Source: Anaerolineae bacterium (lineage in GTDB: Bacteria > Chloroflexota > Anaerolineae > Aggregatilineales > Phototrophicaceae). Taken from it: 64,000 nt of DNA. The position numbers were made by a program, and so were the translations under genes. Under the pieces are notes generated by a model. The model was not told the origin of the DNA. It saw only the letters and a list, made by a program, of their open reading frames with translations, and ran no database searches. This document shows, piece after piece, positions 51,806 through 60,790 of the stretch. How positions within the stretch are numbered: the first letter of the stretch is position 1; every line of letters starts with the position of its first letter. The stretch is taken from positions 1-64,000 of the forward strand of contig JAFLCG010000011.1 of NCBI GenBank assembly GCA_017303635.1. Direction: 5' to 3'.

Positions 51806-52591
51806 ATGACCTGTATCAACCCTCCCGCACTGACTGATGAACAACTGAACGCAGCGCTGGATGGCCTGGCTGATGAAGCCGTGATGGCGCACCTGGAAAA
51901 CTGTGACTTCTGCCGCGCTGAATTTGAGACGATCCGTGCATTTGATGAGCGGTTGAAATCCAAGCTGCATCGCTGGGATTGCCCCTCGCTTCAGGTGCTT
52001 GGCGACTATGAACTGAATTTGCTGACCGGTGATGAATTCAAAACGGTCAAGTCGCATGTACGATCTTGTCCACGATGTCAGGCCGAACTCAATACCCTCC
52101 GTGACTTTTTGAATGAAACTGAAAGCCCCTTTGACGAAGCATTAGAAACCCTTCCCGAAACGCATCCAGAACCTCAGCGCCGTGTGAACCGAAAGACCCC
52201 CGCCCAGATTCTAGTGGCTGAACCCTTACAGCATGTCACGGCCTACGCCTCGCGAGGCGTTGCGGCACTACGCGGTGCCGCCGAACCGGGTATTGATCTG
52301 GAATCGCAGCCCCTGCACGAGGTCAAGGGCATCACGATCTTTATGGAAGTGCAGGATGCACCTAATCATCAATTGATGCTGGTGGGTCAGTTGATCCTTG
52401 ATTCCTATGCCGACTGGGCCGATGCGCTGGTGGAACTTCGCCAGGGTGGCAGGGTCAAGGTGATCAGTGCGGTGAACGATACGGCAGGCTTTCGCTGTCG
52501 TCTGACTAATCGCGATCCGTTTGACGTGACCATTACATCGCGCAAGGGGACGGTGCTCTTACTGCGGGATGTGCAGCCCAGGCGATCCTGA
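51806..52591 (+). CDS. Double zinc-finger anti-sigma-like protein with C-terminal Ig-like domain
   Basis: The 261-residue protein has two ZAS-type motifs, HLENCDFC (around residue 30) and HVRSCPRC (around residue 85), as in zinc-binding anti-sigma factors. The C-terminal ~90 residues (QLMLVGQLIL, ALVELRQGGRVKVI, GFRCRLTNRDPFDVTIT) look like a carboxypeptidase-regulatory/Ig-type beta domain. No transmembrane helix is seen, so the sigma factor would be held in the cytosol and released by a soluble signal, perhaps by proteolysis. It could alternatively be a CHAT or protease substrate. Lies 101 bp after the sigma gene. Confidence 0.75.
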   Translation: MTCINPPALTDEQLNAALDGLADEAVMAHLENCDFCRAEFETIRAFDERLKSKLHRWDCPSLQVLGDYELNLLTGDEFKTVKSHVRSCPRCQAELNTLRDFLNETESPFDEALETLPETHPEPQRRVNRKTPAQILVAEPLQHVTAYASRGVAALRGAAEPGIDLESQPLHEVKGITIFMEVQDAPNHQLMLVGQLILDSYADWADALVELRQGGRVKVISAVNDTAGFRCRLTNRDPFDVTITSRKGTVLLLRDVQPRRS

Positions 52592-52730
52592 TTTGGCGGG
52601 CAGCTTCTGAAGGCGCTGCTCATATCCCCTTTGCAGACAACTCCATATTTGGATGACATAAAGGTTGTGTGTTGTTTTATCGGACTGGTTCGGAGAAATA
52701 TTCATTCAGCCACAACAGTCAATTATGAGA

Positions 52731-52758
52731 AAAAATCGGAACAAATGTTCCGATTTTT
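52731..52758. promoter_or_regulatory. 28-bp palindrome upstream of the CHAT gene
   Basis: AAAAATCGGAACA (52731-52743) and its complement (52746-52758) flank two As. It ends 44 bp before the CHAT start and may overlap a -35. The core TCGGAACA/TGTTCCGA recurs at 15202 and 6081 and contains GAAC-AAAT-GTTC, the Gram-positive LexA-box form. Because the stem ends in Ts and a T-rich tract follows, it could alternatively terminate the zinc-finger transcript. Its recurrence without Ts at 15202 favours a binding site. Confidence 0.6.
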
Positions 52759-52802
52759 GTCTCTTTTTGTAGTAAATTGGACTTGTCTTTGAATGAGGTC
52801 AC

Positions 52803-55718
52803 ATGATGCGGCCCGAAGAAAATACATCCTCCCCGATTATCGAAACCCTGAAGAAGTTGTTGGAGCCATTCCCCGAAGGTATTGATGCCCTGATTGAACC
52901 CGTTCAACAGGCATCGTCTGCGGATATTGCGGCGTTGGTGAACGAGTTCAAAGCCGAATCGGATCGCCATTTTGGGATTGATGCCCGGATTTCTTATCAG
53001 TTCGCCAATAAGATCATCACGCTTGGGTATATCCGTCAGGATTTGCGCCACACAGCCCTGGGCGTGATGGCCCGCGGGGATGCCTTACGCATGATGGGTG
53101 TTCGCCGTGAAGCCTGGAACACGCTCCGTACAGCAGGCAAGCTCTTTCGCGACGCTGGCGATCCAGTTGGATGGGCACGGACTCGGATCGGCCTCCTGCC
53201 ATTGGCAGCAGATATGAATCGGATGTCCTTTGTCGAAGAGGCACGGCGGCGCGCCCGGAGCATCTTTGTGCGTTGTGATGAGACCGAGTTCGCTATCCGG
53301 TTGGATATGAATACGGTCTACCTGTATCAGCAGCGCGGCCTGTATGACGCGGCCCTCGCTATGTGCGAAGAACTCATCCCACTGGTCGAAAAGAGCGAAT
53401 GGCGAGACCAGCACTTGATCCGCATGTACACGAATATGGGCTACATCTACGTTGAGCGAGGAGAGATCGAGGAAGCGCTGAAGCACCATCACATGGCCTG
53501 GGATTTGGCAGATCAACTGGGCGAAAAAGTCATGCTTTTGCGCGTCCGGACGAATATTGCCTACATTGCCCTCATCCGGGGACGTTACCGAGAAGCTTTG
53601 GAAAGCTTGCAAGAGATTGTGGAGAGTGCCGGAGACGATCACCCACCTGAGCGCCTGATTGCGCGCCGCCTGATCGTCAAATGTTATCTGAGCCTGAATC
53701 GATTTGAAGAGGCTATCGAACTTGCCCTGCTGATTACAAGAGATGGCCGGGAAGATGATCTGAATGTAGCTAAAGGTGTGGAACGGGGCTACGCCCTGAT
53801 TGACCTGGCAACGGCTCAGGCCAATCACCGGAAATTAGACAGCGCATACGCAACGCTTGAAGAAGCGGATGCAGTTTTTCGCCATGCCGAGGCCCAAAAC
53901 TGGCGCTTCCACGGTCGCTTGCGGCGCGGCCAGATTGCGCTGCGGCGCGGCGAACCTCAAGATGTCGAGATGGCCATGCAGGACGCCACTGAGGCGGCCA
54001 GTCACTTCAAACAGAATGGCGAACTGGTGAATCTGGAAGCCGCGCGCTTTTTGCAGTCGCAAGTCGCGTTCAAGAGGGGTGATCTGGAGGAAGCGACTCG
54101 TATCAGCGCGTCCATCCTCCAAACAGCGGTCTCGATGTACATCCCCTGGTTGAGTTACAGCAGCTACCTGATGCTGGCGCAGATTGCAGAACTGCAAAGT
54201 CGGACGGATGAGGCACTAGATCATTATGAATCTGCTGCTCAAACGATCGAGTCCATGCAGCGTGGTTTGACTATCACGCTCCGACCGGACTTTCTGCAAA
54301 ACCGCGAAGAGGCTTTGCATGGACTCATCCGGCTCCATTTTCAACGCGGGGATGCGGCCCATGCTTTCGAGGCGCTGGAACGGAATAAGTCCCAAATTTT
54401 TCTCAGCCAGATCATCAACCGGGATGAATTTCGCTGGCCGGTTAAGGATGCGTCCGCCCGTCGCTGGAGGGAAGAACTGGAAACCCTGCGCGCTCAGTAT
54501 CATGGCTATTCTGAACTGGTGTATGGTCAGCCAGCGCAGGATGGAAACCATACCAAAGCGGAAACCCAGGATGTATTGCAGCAGCGGTTAAAACACCTTA
54601 CCCGCCGGATGCGGGAGCTTACTGAAAAACTCTATTTGAAGGCTGGCGGGCATCAAACGCTGCTGGTTCGTCAGCCATCTCTGGCAGAAGTTCAGGCCAG
54701 GATTGAGCCTGACGATCTCCTGATCGCCTATTTTGTAGACACTCATCACGTTTGGGCATTAGTAGTTGAGCAGAAGGCGGTCCACTCTTATCGATTGCCC
54801 ATAACGCCCGGAGTTTTACACGGGTTGGTTGGGGAGGTGCAACATAATGTAAAGGTCGTTAGCAAACTTGCAACGCTTAAAGGGCCAACGGATTCAGGTA
54901 TGAGGCCAATGGCGGCGATTGTTCAGAAGAACCTGCGCGAACTCTATGAGGGGTTGTTGGGGCCTCTTGTAGAACGTCTGCGCGGTCGGCGGCGGTTGTT
55001 GATTGTACCCTTTGGGGTAATGCATTATCTGCCATTCCACTTGCTCTACAACCCGTCAGGGTACCTGATAGAGCAGCATGAAGTGGTGATTCTGCCGACT
55101 GCCGCGCTGCTCACGCTGCCCGCCGTGAAAGCACCGCCAGGTGCGTTAGTGCTGGCGGATAGCTGGGAAGGGGGGTTACCGGCGACGGCACGTGAGACTG
55201 AAGTGATTAAGCAATTGCTCGAAGGTGAACTGCATCCAGATGGTCAGGCGAGTCTGGCGAGCCTTTTGGCAGCCCCGCGGGAAGTGCTGCATATTGCCGC
55301 CCATGGGAAATACAGTGTCGATCAGCCGGAACTTTCCTTCATCCAATTGAATGGTGTGCAGATCTACACCGACGATTTGCTGCAACATGACCTGGGCTAT
55401 GAACTGGTCACCTTAAGCGCGTGCGAAACGGGCCTAGCTACCGTGGTTCCTGGGGACGAACTGGTCGGTATCGGGCGCGGATTCCTTTATGCCGGGGCGG
55501 GTGCACTTATCACCAGCCTGTGGCGTATTGATGACCAATTGACCGTGCTCCTGATGGAGCATCTATACAGTCAATTGAAGCAGGGAGCCACGAAGGCCGC
55601 TGCACTGCGGGACGCACAACTAAAACTGTTGAGGGAGATGCCACAGCTCCATCCGGCTTTCTGGGGTGCGTTTCAACTCGTCGGCAATGCCGACCCACTG
55701 TCGAGCACGACTTTGTAG
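52803..55718 (+). CDS. TPR-CHAT (caspase-like) protease
   Basis: The 971-residue cytosolic protein has two parts. Residues ~60-520 form TPR-like helical repeats, for example YTNMGYIYVERGEIEEALKHH and ALESLQEIVE. The C-terminal ~320 residues are a CHAT protease domain. The Cys-His dyad of clan CD peptidases is intact: His834 in HIAAHGKY and Cys874 in LSACETGL, followed by the family-typical GGxxx-like GFLYAGAGALITSLWRIDD. CHAT proteases are usually activated by partners bound to the TPR part and cleave a second protein. The gene is 26 bp from a subtilisin-like protease gene, a strong candidate substrate or co-effector. Confidence 0.92.
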   Translation: MMRPEENTSSPIIETLKKLLEPFPEGIDALIEPVQQASSADIAALVNEFKAESDRHFGIDARISYQFANKIITLGYIRQDLRHTALGVMARGDALRMMGVRREAWNTLRTAGKLFRDAGDPVGWARTRIGLLPLAADMNRMSFVEEARRRARSIFVRCDETEFAIRLDMNTVYLYQQRGLYDAALAMCEELIPLVEKSEWRDQHLIRMYTNMGYIYVERGEIEEALKHHHMAWDLADQLGEKVMLLRVRTNIAYIALIRGRYREALESLQEIVESAGDDHPPERLIARRLIVKCYLSLNRFEEAIELALLITRDGREDDLNVAKGVERGYALIDLATAQANHRKLDSAYATLEEADAVFRHAEAQNWRFHGRLRRGQIALRRGEPQDVEMAMQDATEAASHFKQNGELVNLEAARFLQSQVAFKRGDLEEATRISASILQTAVSMYIPWLSYSSYLMLAQIAELQSRTDEALDHYESAAQTIESMQRGLTITLRPDFLQNREEALHGLIRLHFQRGDAAHAFEALERNKSQIFLSQIINRDEFRWPVKDASARRWREELETLRAQYHGYSELVYGQPAQDGNHTKAETQDVLQQRLKHLTRRMRELTEKLYLKAGGHQTLLVRQPSLAEVQARIEPDDLLIAYFVDTHHVWALVVEQKAVHSYRLPITPGVLHGLVGEVQHNVKVVSKLATLKGPTDSGMRPMAAIVQKNLRELYEGLLGPLVERLRGRRRLLIVPFGVMHYLPFHLLYNPSGYLIEQHEVVILPTAALLTLPAVKAPPGALVLADSWEGGLPATARETEVIKQLLEGELHPDGQASLASLLAAPREVLHIAAHGKYSVDQPELSFIQLNGVQIYTDDLLQHDLGYELVTLSACETGLATVVPGDELVGIGRGFLYAGAGALITSLWRIDDQLTVLLMEHLYSQLKQGATKAAALRDAQLKLLREMPQLHPAFWGAFQLVGNADPLSSTTL

Positions 55719-55744
55719 TCACACGTTAGGGGAGAAAACATCAT

Positions 55745-57397
55745 ATGACGATCCGACCACGCATGGATCAAAAACCGCGCCCGCTGCATTACTTTGTGCC
55801 GGGACAAGTTGTTCTTCATGTCACCCGCTCGGCTGGTGCGTCCGACGCCGAGATTATCGAACAGGTCGGAAAACAGGTCAGCGATGCTCAGCGCGGCGTT
55901 GAAGTGCCAGGCGAGTTTGTACCGCGCTTCAGCACGGCGAGTAAGCGTATTGTCTCTCAGTCCGTCGTTGGGGATGGGGCACGCCGCGCTACCGTCGTAG
56001 TTGATCTCGGCTACGGTAAGAAACCGGAAGATATTGCGGCGCTGGTCGCCGATGTGAATCGGTTAGAGAAAACCTTCAACACGGGCGCGAAATTGTCGGC
56101 GCTGGCAGCGGGGACTGCGGCGCAGATCGACAGTGTCAGCCTGAACTGGTTGATGAGCGGCGCTCAGGGCGCAGGCGGCACGACTGGTGGGCCAGGTGCA
56201 CACCCGGTTCCCGTCAGTGGCCCCGCGCAGCCCTACAGCGAGACGCTGAACGGTGATTTTCCCAGGGTGGACTGGGCAGACCTTGTTGCTAATTCGGCGA
56301 GTCCGGGGGAAGTGAATGTGGTGGTATTGGATACCGCGCCGCCGCTGTCACTGCTCAGCGCGCGCTTTGATGAACTGGTGCTGCAGCAGTTGCCTGGTGG
56401 GAACCCGCATCCAGTCTTGCATCGCCTGTTGGGAGCCAGCAAGCAGTTTAATACCAGCCTCAGCCCGGATGGCAATTTCCTGACGGTCAGAGGCAATAAT
56501 CTGCCGGATGCCAATGTCACTTTCCAGGTGAGCTACAATCTGGCGAAAGATAGCGACGGCCGCCTCATCATGGAAACGCTGCTCAACCATCAATCCAACT
56601 TTGAGATTGAGAACCATGCTTACCTGATGAGCGATCATGGTCTGTTTGTCGCCGGTCAGATCGCCCGACTGGTGCAGGCGACCGATGCCCGGGTGAAGGT
56701 CAACATCCATCTGGTGCAGGTCCTCGGCGATTACGGCGTGGGCACCATCGAAACCCTGCAACAGGGCATGAACTGGGCGCTCGACAGCGCGGCGACCGGG
56801 CGGCCGCTGGTCATCAACAACAGCCTGATGGTCAACGTGCCGCGCGATAAGGGGCACCTGTTCTCTTTTGATGGGACGGAACTCGATCTGCCGACCATTC
56901 AGACGATTACGTCTATGGTGGCGGGATCGATGGCGATCCTGGAAGCGGACTATGTCGCTGCCTCGAGCGATGCCCGCTTCAATGAGGTGAACATCGTAGC
57001 GGCGGCGGGCAACGACAGCCTGCCCATGCTCCCTCCGGTGCGGGCGCGCTTCCCGGCGGCCTTTGACAGCGTGATGGGTGTGGGCGCGATCAACCCGGAT
57101 GGTAAGCCTGCGCCGTATTCGAATGAGCCGGATAATCCGACTACCGCAGGTGCGGTTGCCTACGGCGGGGAAGCCAAGGCGACGGCCGATGGTTGGGTTG
57201 CTACTGATACCGGTGGGCTGATCGGCGTCTACCTCGGCGAATTCCCGACTCCGGGGGGTATGGTGCCGAGTGTCAATGGGTGGGGCGCCTGGGCTGGAAC
57301 GTCCTTCGCTGCACCGCGTGTCGCAGCCGCACTGGCGATCCTGCGGTCGACTGGGATGACCGCCGCCGCCGCCGCCGCCGCCGTCGCCGCAATCTAA
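55745..57397 (+). CDS. Subtilisin-like (S8) serine protease
   Basis: The 550-residue protein has no signal peptide, so it is probably cytosolic. A ~150-residue N-terminal region precedes a Gly/Pro linker (AQGAGGTTGGPGAHPVPV). The S8 triad is in order: Asp196 in VVVLDTAP, His298 in LMSDHGLFVAGQ, and Ser520 in GTSFAAPRVAA; oxyanion Asn in VAAAGND. The His motif lacks the usual GTH, and the long 100-residue stretch between Asp and His is unusual. The protein ends in an Ala-rich tail encoded by seven GCC repeats. An N-terminal propeptide or regulatory cleavage by CHAT is plausible but inferred. Confidence 0.88.
   Translation: MTIRPRMDQKPRPLHYFVPGQVVLHVTRSAGASDAEIIEQVGKQVSDAQRGVEVPGEFVPRFSTASKRIVSQSVVGDGARRATVVVDLGYGKKPEDIAALVADVNRLEKTFNTGAKLSALAAGTAAQIDSVSLNWLMSGAQGAGGTTGGPGAHPVPVSGPAQPYSETLNGDFPRVDWADLVANSASPGEVNVVVLDTAPPLSLLSARFDELVLQQLPGGNPHPVLHRLLGASKQFNTSLSPDGNFLTVRGNNLPDANVTFQVSYNLAKDSDGRLIMETLLNHQSNFEIENHAYLMSDHGLFVAGQIARLVQATDARVKVNIHLVQVLGDYGVGTIETLQQGMNWALDSAATGRPLVINNSLMVNVPRDKGHLFSFDGTELDLPTIQTITSMVAGSMAILEADYVAASSDARFNEVNIVAAAGNDSLPMLPPVRARFPAAFDSVMGVGAINPDGKPAPYSNEPDNPTTAGAVAYGGEAKATADGWVATDTGGLIGVYLGEFPTPGGMVPSVNGWGAWAGTSFAAPRVAAALAILRSTGMTAAAAAAAVAAI
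57362..57382 (+). repeat. GCC trinucleotide tract at the 3' end of the S8 gene
   Basis: Seven consecutive GCC codons encode a poly-Ala run near the C-terminus. Slippage here would change Ala number but not the frame. Confidence 0.85.
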
Positions 57398-57417
57398 GGC
57401 ACTATCCATATTCTGTG

Positions 57418-57446
57418 GGGAAGGGGGAACCCTTCCCTTTTGTTTT
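57418..57446 (+). terminator. Rho-independent terminator of the CHAT/S8 cassette
   Basis: A perfect 8-bp stem GGGAAGGG/CCCTTCCC with a GGAA loop is followed by TTTTGTTTT, 20 bp after the S8 stop codon. It marks the end of the transcription unit. Confidence 0.9.
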
Positions 57447-57575
57447 ACCCCTCTTTTGCACTTCGCTCACTTCCCCTGACGGGCTGACCGCATGGACAGG
57501 CATGGCATCTTGGCAAGCTGGGTGCTTTGCTGGTTACAATGAATGCGCCCTTGCATCTACAAGTGGAGCCTGAAC

Positions 57576-58220
57576 ATGAAATCAGCCTTGGTCGTATGGG
57601 GTGGATGGGACGGTCACGAGCCGAAACTCGGCGCGGAACTGGTCGCCCATCTGCTGGGGGAGCGTGGTTACAGCGTAACTGTCCGCGATACGTTGGACGC
57701 ATACCTCGATAGCAGCATCATGTCAGTGGTTGATCTGATCGTGCCGATCTGGACGATGGATACCATCGGCGAGGAACAGCTCAAAGGGCTGCTCAACGCG
57801 GTCAAGGGCGGGGTCGGCCTGGCCGGGTGGCACGGGGGCATGGCGGATTCCTTCCGCAACAGCACCGAGTATCAGTTTATGGTGGGCGGTCAATGGGTGG
57901 CGCACCCGGGTAATATCATCGATTATCGGGTGAATATCATCGACCATCACGACCCGATCACGGCGGGTATTCCGGACTTTGCCATGCATTCCGAACAGTA
58001 CTACATGCACACTGACCCTTCCAACCAGGTGCTGGCAACCACAACCTTCACGGGTGAACATGCCTCCTGGATTGCAGGAACGGTGATGCCCGTAGTCTGG
58101 AAGCGCATGTATGGGCAAGGTCGTGTATTCTATAGTTCTCTTGGTCATGTGCGGAGCGATCTGGATGTCCCGGAAGCCCGCGAAATTTTGCTGCGCGGGA
58201 TGCTTTGGGCCGCGCGTTAA
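57576..58220 (+). CDS. ThuA-like domain protein (trehalose-utilisation family)
   Basis: The 214-residue protein has the glutamine-amidotransferase-like ThuA fold. The WGGWDGHEPKLGA opening, LVPIWTMDTI, GLAGWHGGMADSF and HPGNIIDYRV with YYMHTDPSN are typical of the family. Relatives act in sugar catabolism, often beside Gfo/Idh/MocA genes, but the reaction is not settled. The start at 57576 (MKSALVVWGG) is preferred over 57543, which would add 11 unrelated residues. 14 bp separate it from the dehydrogenase. Confidence 0.88.
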   Translation: MKSALVVWGGWDGHEPKLGAELVAHLLGERGYSVTVRDTLDAYLDSSIMSVVDLIVPIWTMDTIGEEQLKGLLNAVKGGVGLAGWHGGMADSFRNSTEYQFMVGGQWVAHPGNIIDYRVNIIDHHDPITAGIPDFAMHSEQYYMHTDPSNQVLATTTFTGEHASWIAGTVMPVVWKRMYGQGRVFYSSLGHVRSDLDVPEAREILLRGMLWAAR

Positions 58221-58234
58221 GGATTACACTCATC

Positions 58235-59338
58235 ATGGTTTTGTTACCTACTCCTATCGGCATCATTGGCTGTGGCAACATCAGCACCATTTACATCGAG
58301 AACAGCAAACGCCTCAGCAATATCCTGCTGAAAGGCTGTGCGGATCTCGACCGGAGTCGGGCAGAGGCTCAGGTCGCCCGTTTTGGTCTCTCCAAAGTCT
58401 ATACCGTTGAGGAAATGCTGGCCGATCCTGAGATTGAGTTGATCATCAATCTGACAATTCCGGCAGCCCATGGGGATGTTGCGCTGGCGGCTGTCGAGGC
58501 TGGGAAATCGGTCTATAACGAGAAGCCGCTGACGATCAAGCTGGAAGATGCTCAGCGTTTGATGGCGTTGGCCGAGGCCAAAGGTGTGCGCGTCGGCGCT
58601 GCGCCGGATACCTTCCTCGGCGCGGGTTTGCAGACCTGCCGCCAGGTGATTGACTCCGGGGAGATTGGCGTGCCGGTGGCGGCAACCGCCTTTATGCTGG
58701 GGCATGGGCCGGAAGGCTGGCACCCCTCACCGGAATTCTTTTATCAGGTGGGCGGTGGCCCGATGTTCGATATGGGGCCGTACTACCTGACGGCGCTCGT
58801 TTCCCTGTTGGGCCCGGTACGGCGCGTCACGGGTGCGACCCGTATCTCATTCCCTCAACGGACGATCACCAGCCAGCCGAATGCAGGCAAAGTGATGAAC
58901 GTAGAAATCCCCACCCATGTGACGGGTTTGCTGGATTTTGCCAGTGGCCCGGTTGCGACGATTGTCACCAGCTTTGACGTGTGGGCAGCGGAAGTCCCGC
59001 GCATTGAAATCTATGGTTCGGAAGGCACGCTGAGCCTGCCGGACCCGAATACCTTTGCTGGGCCGGTGCGCGTGCGCCGCCAGGGTGAATCCCAATGGCG
59101 GGAGGTTCCGCTGAGCGCACCCTTCCCGCAGAACAGCCGGGGCATCGGTGTGGCCGATATGCTGTACGGGATGAGCATGGGGGTGCCGCACCGCGCCAGT
59201 GGTCAGATGGCCCTCCATGTTTTAGAGATTATGCACACGATTCATCGTGCCAGTGATCAGGGCCAACACATCCAGCTTCAATCGACTTGTGATCGGCCGG
59301 CGCCGCTTGGTCAGCCGGAATGGAAGATGCTCGACTAA
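58235..59338 (+). CDS. Gfo/Idh/MocA family dehydrogenase (ThuB-like partner)
   Basis: The 367-residue NAD(P)-dependent oxidoreductase has the IGIIGCGNISTIY Rossmann turn, the catalytic block VYNEKPLTIK and the conserved MFDMGPYYLTALVSLLG in place of the usual DxGxH. In rhizobia thuA and thuB-type dehydrogenase genes work together in disaccharide oxidation; the pair here is similar. Start at 58235 (MVLLPTPIGII); the longer frame from 58205 overlaps the end of ThuA. Confidence 0.9.
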   Translation: MVLLPTPIGIIGCGNISTIYIENSKRLSNILLKGCADLDRSRAEAQVARFGLSKVYTVEEMLADPEIELIINLTIPAAHGDVALAAVEAGKSVYNEKPLTIKLEDAQRLMALAEAKGVRVGAAPDTFLGAGLQTCRQVIDSGEIGVPVAATAFMLGHGPEGWHPSPEFFYQVGGGPMFDMGPYYLTALVSLLGPVRRVTGATRISFPQRTITSQPNAGKVMNVEIPTHVTGLLDFASGPVATIVTSFDVWAAEVPRIEIYGSEGTLSLPDPNTFAGPVRVRRQGESQWREVPLSAPFPQNSRGIGVADMLYGMSMGVPHRASGQMALHVLEIMHTIHRASDQGQHIQLQSTCDRPAPLGQPEWKMLD

Positions 59339-59453
59339 GCCTGGCTCTCACCCAGATGCCCGTCCTCAAAGGCTGACCTGGGCTGTAGAATGATGCGCTT
59401 CATACGAGGTGCCGCATTCTACGGCTCAGGCCGCAAGTTGAGAGAAGATCACC

Positions 59454-60695
59454 ATGCGTTTTCGCACGTTCCTCCTGGTCATTGTCTTGCTGATTGTATT
59501 GCCTGGGGCGGGTTTGACCAGCGCCCAAAATGCATCCATCACCCTGTGGACTATCCTGGACTTGAGCAATACCAATGAACCGCGCGGCGTCCTGCTGAAG
59601 GGCTTCATTGAGGAATTTACACAATCCACCGGGATTGTGGTCGAAGTTGAGCAGGTGGCCTGGAACCAGATCAGTACACGCCTGGCGGTCGCGGTGCAGG
59701 AAGGCGGCGATGTGCCGGATCTGGTCGAAACGGGCAGCCAGCAGATGCCGTCACTGCTCAGCGCAGGGGCGGCTGCACCTCTGGATGAGCTGTTCAGCGG
59801 ACAGGGGTGGCTCAGCAGCCTGAACCAACAGGATGCGGATGCCTGCGTCATCGACGGCGTACGCTACTGCGTGTCGCATACGGTGCGGGGAAGCATGACC
59901 TTTTACCGTGGTGCGGACTTCCCCCAGGGCTATCCCAACACGCCAGAAGCGATGCTGGCATTCGCCGATGCGCTGCCTGCCGGGCGCGACTTTCTGGCAA
60001 CCTTCTATGCAGGGCGGAGCTTCAGCGCGATTGAGCGGACCTGGTGGCCCCTGATCGCCTCCAATGGGGGCAGCATTTTTGATGCAGAAGGCAAACCCAA
60101 CTGGGCGACGCCGGAAGTGGTCGAGGTGGTGGACTATGGGCGGGCGCTGCTGACGGCGAACCTCATCCCTGAAGTCAGCGTCACCGGGGACTTTGCCGAT
60201 CCTGAAGTGATCTGGACGGATGAATCGGCTTCGATCTTCGGTGGTGGTACCTGGTCGGGGTTGTTCATCCCCGGTCTGCGGGATGCGGTGGAAAGCGGGA
60301 CCGTGCTGCTGGCTCCTTCGGTCGATTTTGGCGGTGGTGCGAAAGTGCAGTTGAATGCTGAAGCCTGGGTGATCCCAACAGGCGCGCCTAACCCGGCAGG
60401 AGCCGCTGCTTATCTGAGCGCCTTCATGACGCCGGTGCGGATGTCGCGCTGGTCTGAACTCTACTATGGTATTCCTACCTTGGAAGGCGCTTCCATTCCA
60501 TCGGACTCGCCCTATTTTGAACAGGTCAGCCGCATCCTGAGCACGGACGGCGTCTACATGCAGCGCAGTCCATACTATTTGGAAAGCCTGGATGCATTGG
60601 CGGTGGCCTGGCAGGAATTGCTGCTCGACCCGGCTCTGGACGCACAGAGTCATCTGCAAGCCGCCCAGGACTTGATCCTTCAAAGTTACTGGTAA
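59454..60695 (+). CDS. Extracellular solute-binding protein family 1 (orphan)
   Basis: The 413-residue exported protein has a signal peptide (FLLVIVLLIVLPGAGLTSAQ). The family-1 carbohydrate-binding fold follows: ITLWTILDL at the N-terminus, FTQSTGIVVEVEQVAWNQ, GGDVPDLVETG, then AWVIPTGAPNPAGAAAYLSAFM. This type normally works with MalF/MalG-type permeases, yet none is encoded nearby. It may use permeases encoded elsewhere. It lies between the ThuA/dehydrogenase pair and a PhyH dioxygenase. Confidence 0.9.
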   Translation: MRFRTFLLVIVLLIVLPGAGLTSAQNASITLWTILDLSNTNEPRGVLLKGFIEEFTQSTGIVVEVEQVAWNQISTRLAVAVQEGGDVPDLVETGSQQMPSLLSAGAAAPLDELFSGQGWLSSLNQQDADACVIDGVRYCVSHTVRGSMTFYRGADFPQGYPNTPEAMLAFADALPAGRDFLATFYAGRSFSAIERTWWPLIASNGGSIFDAEGKPNWATPEVVEVVDYGRALLTANLIPEVSVTGDFADPEVIWTDESASIFGGGTWSGLFIPGLRDAVESGTVLLAPSVDFGGGAKVQLNAEAWVIPTGAPNPAGAAAYLSAFMTPVRMSRWSELYYGIPTLEGASIPSDSPYFEQVSRILSTDGVYMQRSPYYLESLDALAVAWQELLLDPALDAQSHLQAAQDLILQSYW

Positions 60696-60730
60696 GGCGC
60701 GAGTCTTGACGTAGCTGCCAATAGATTTCC

Positions 60731-60756
60731 GGTGGACGAAGACCGCTTCGTCTACC
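60731..60756. repeat. GGTGGACGAAG hairpin repeat
   Basis: GGTGGACGAAG pairs with CTTCGTCTACC (one G-T pair) around ACCG. A related unit (GGACGA/TCGTCC) occurs near 11754-11773. It lies just upstream of the dioxygenase gene and may also act as a transcript-end hairpin. Confidence 0.6.
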
Positions 60757-60790
60757 AATTTATATCTATAAAAATTAGAGAGGTGCCGCG

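Noticed and set aside
52731..52758. Simple intrinsic terminator for the zinc-finger gene
   Set aside because: Not fully excluded because the stem ends in Ts. However, the same core occurs elsewhere without a T tract, and the loop is only two to four bases, so an operator is preferred.
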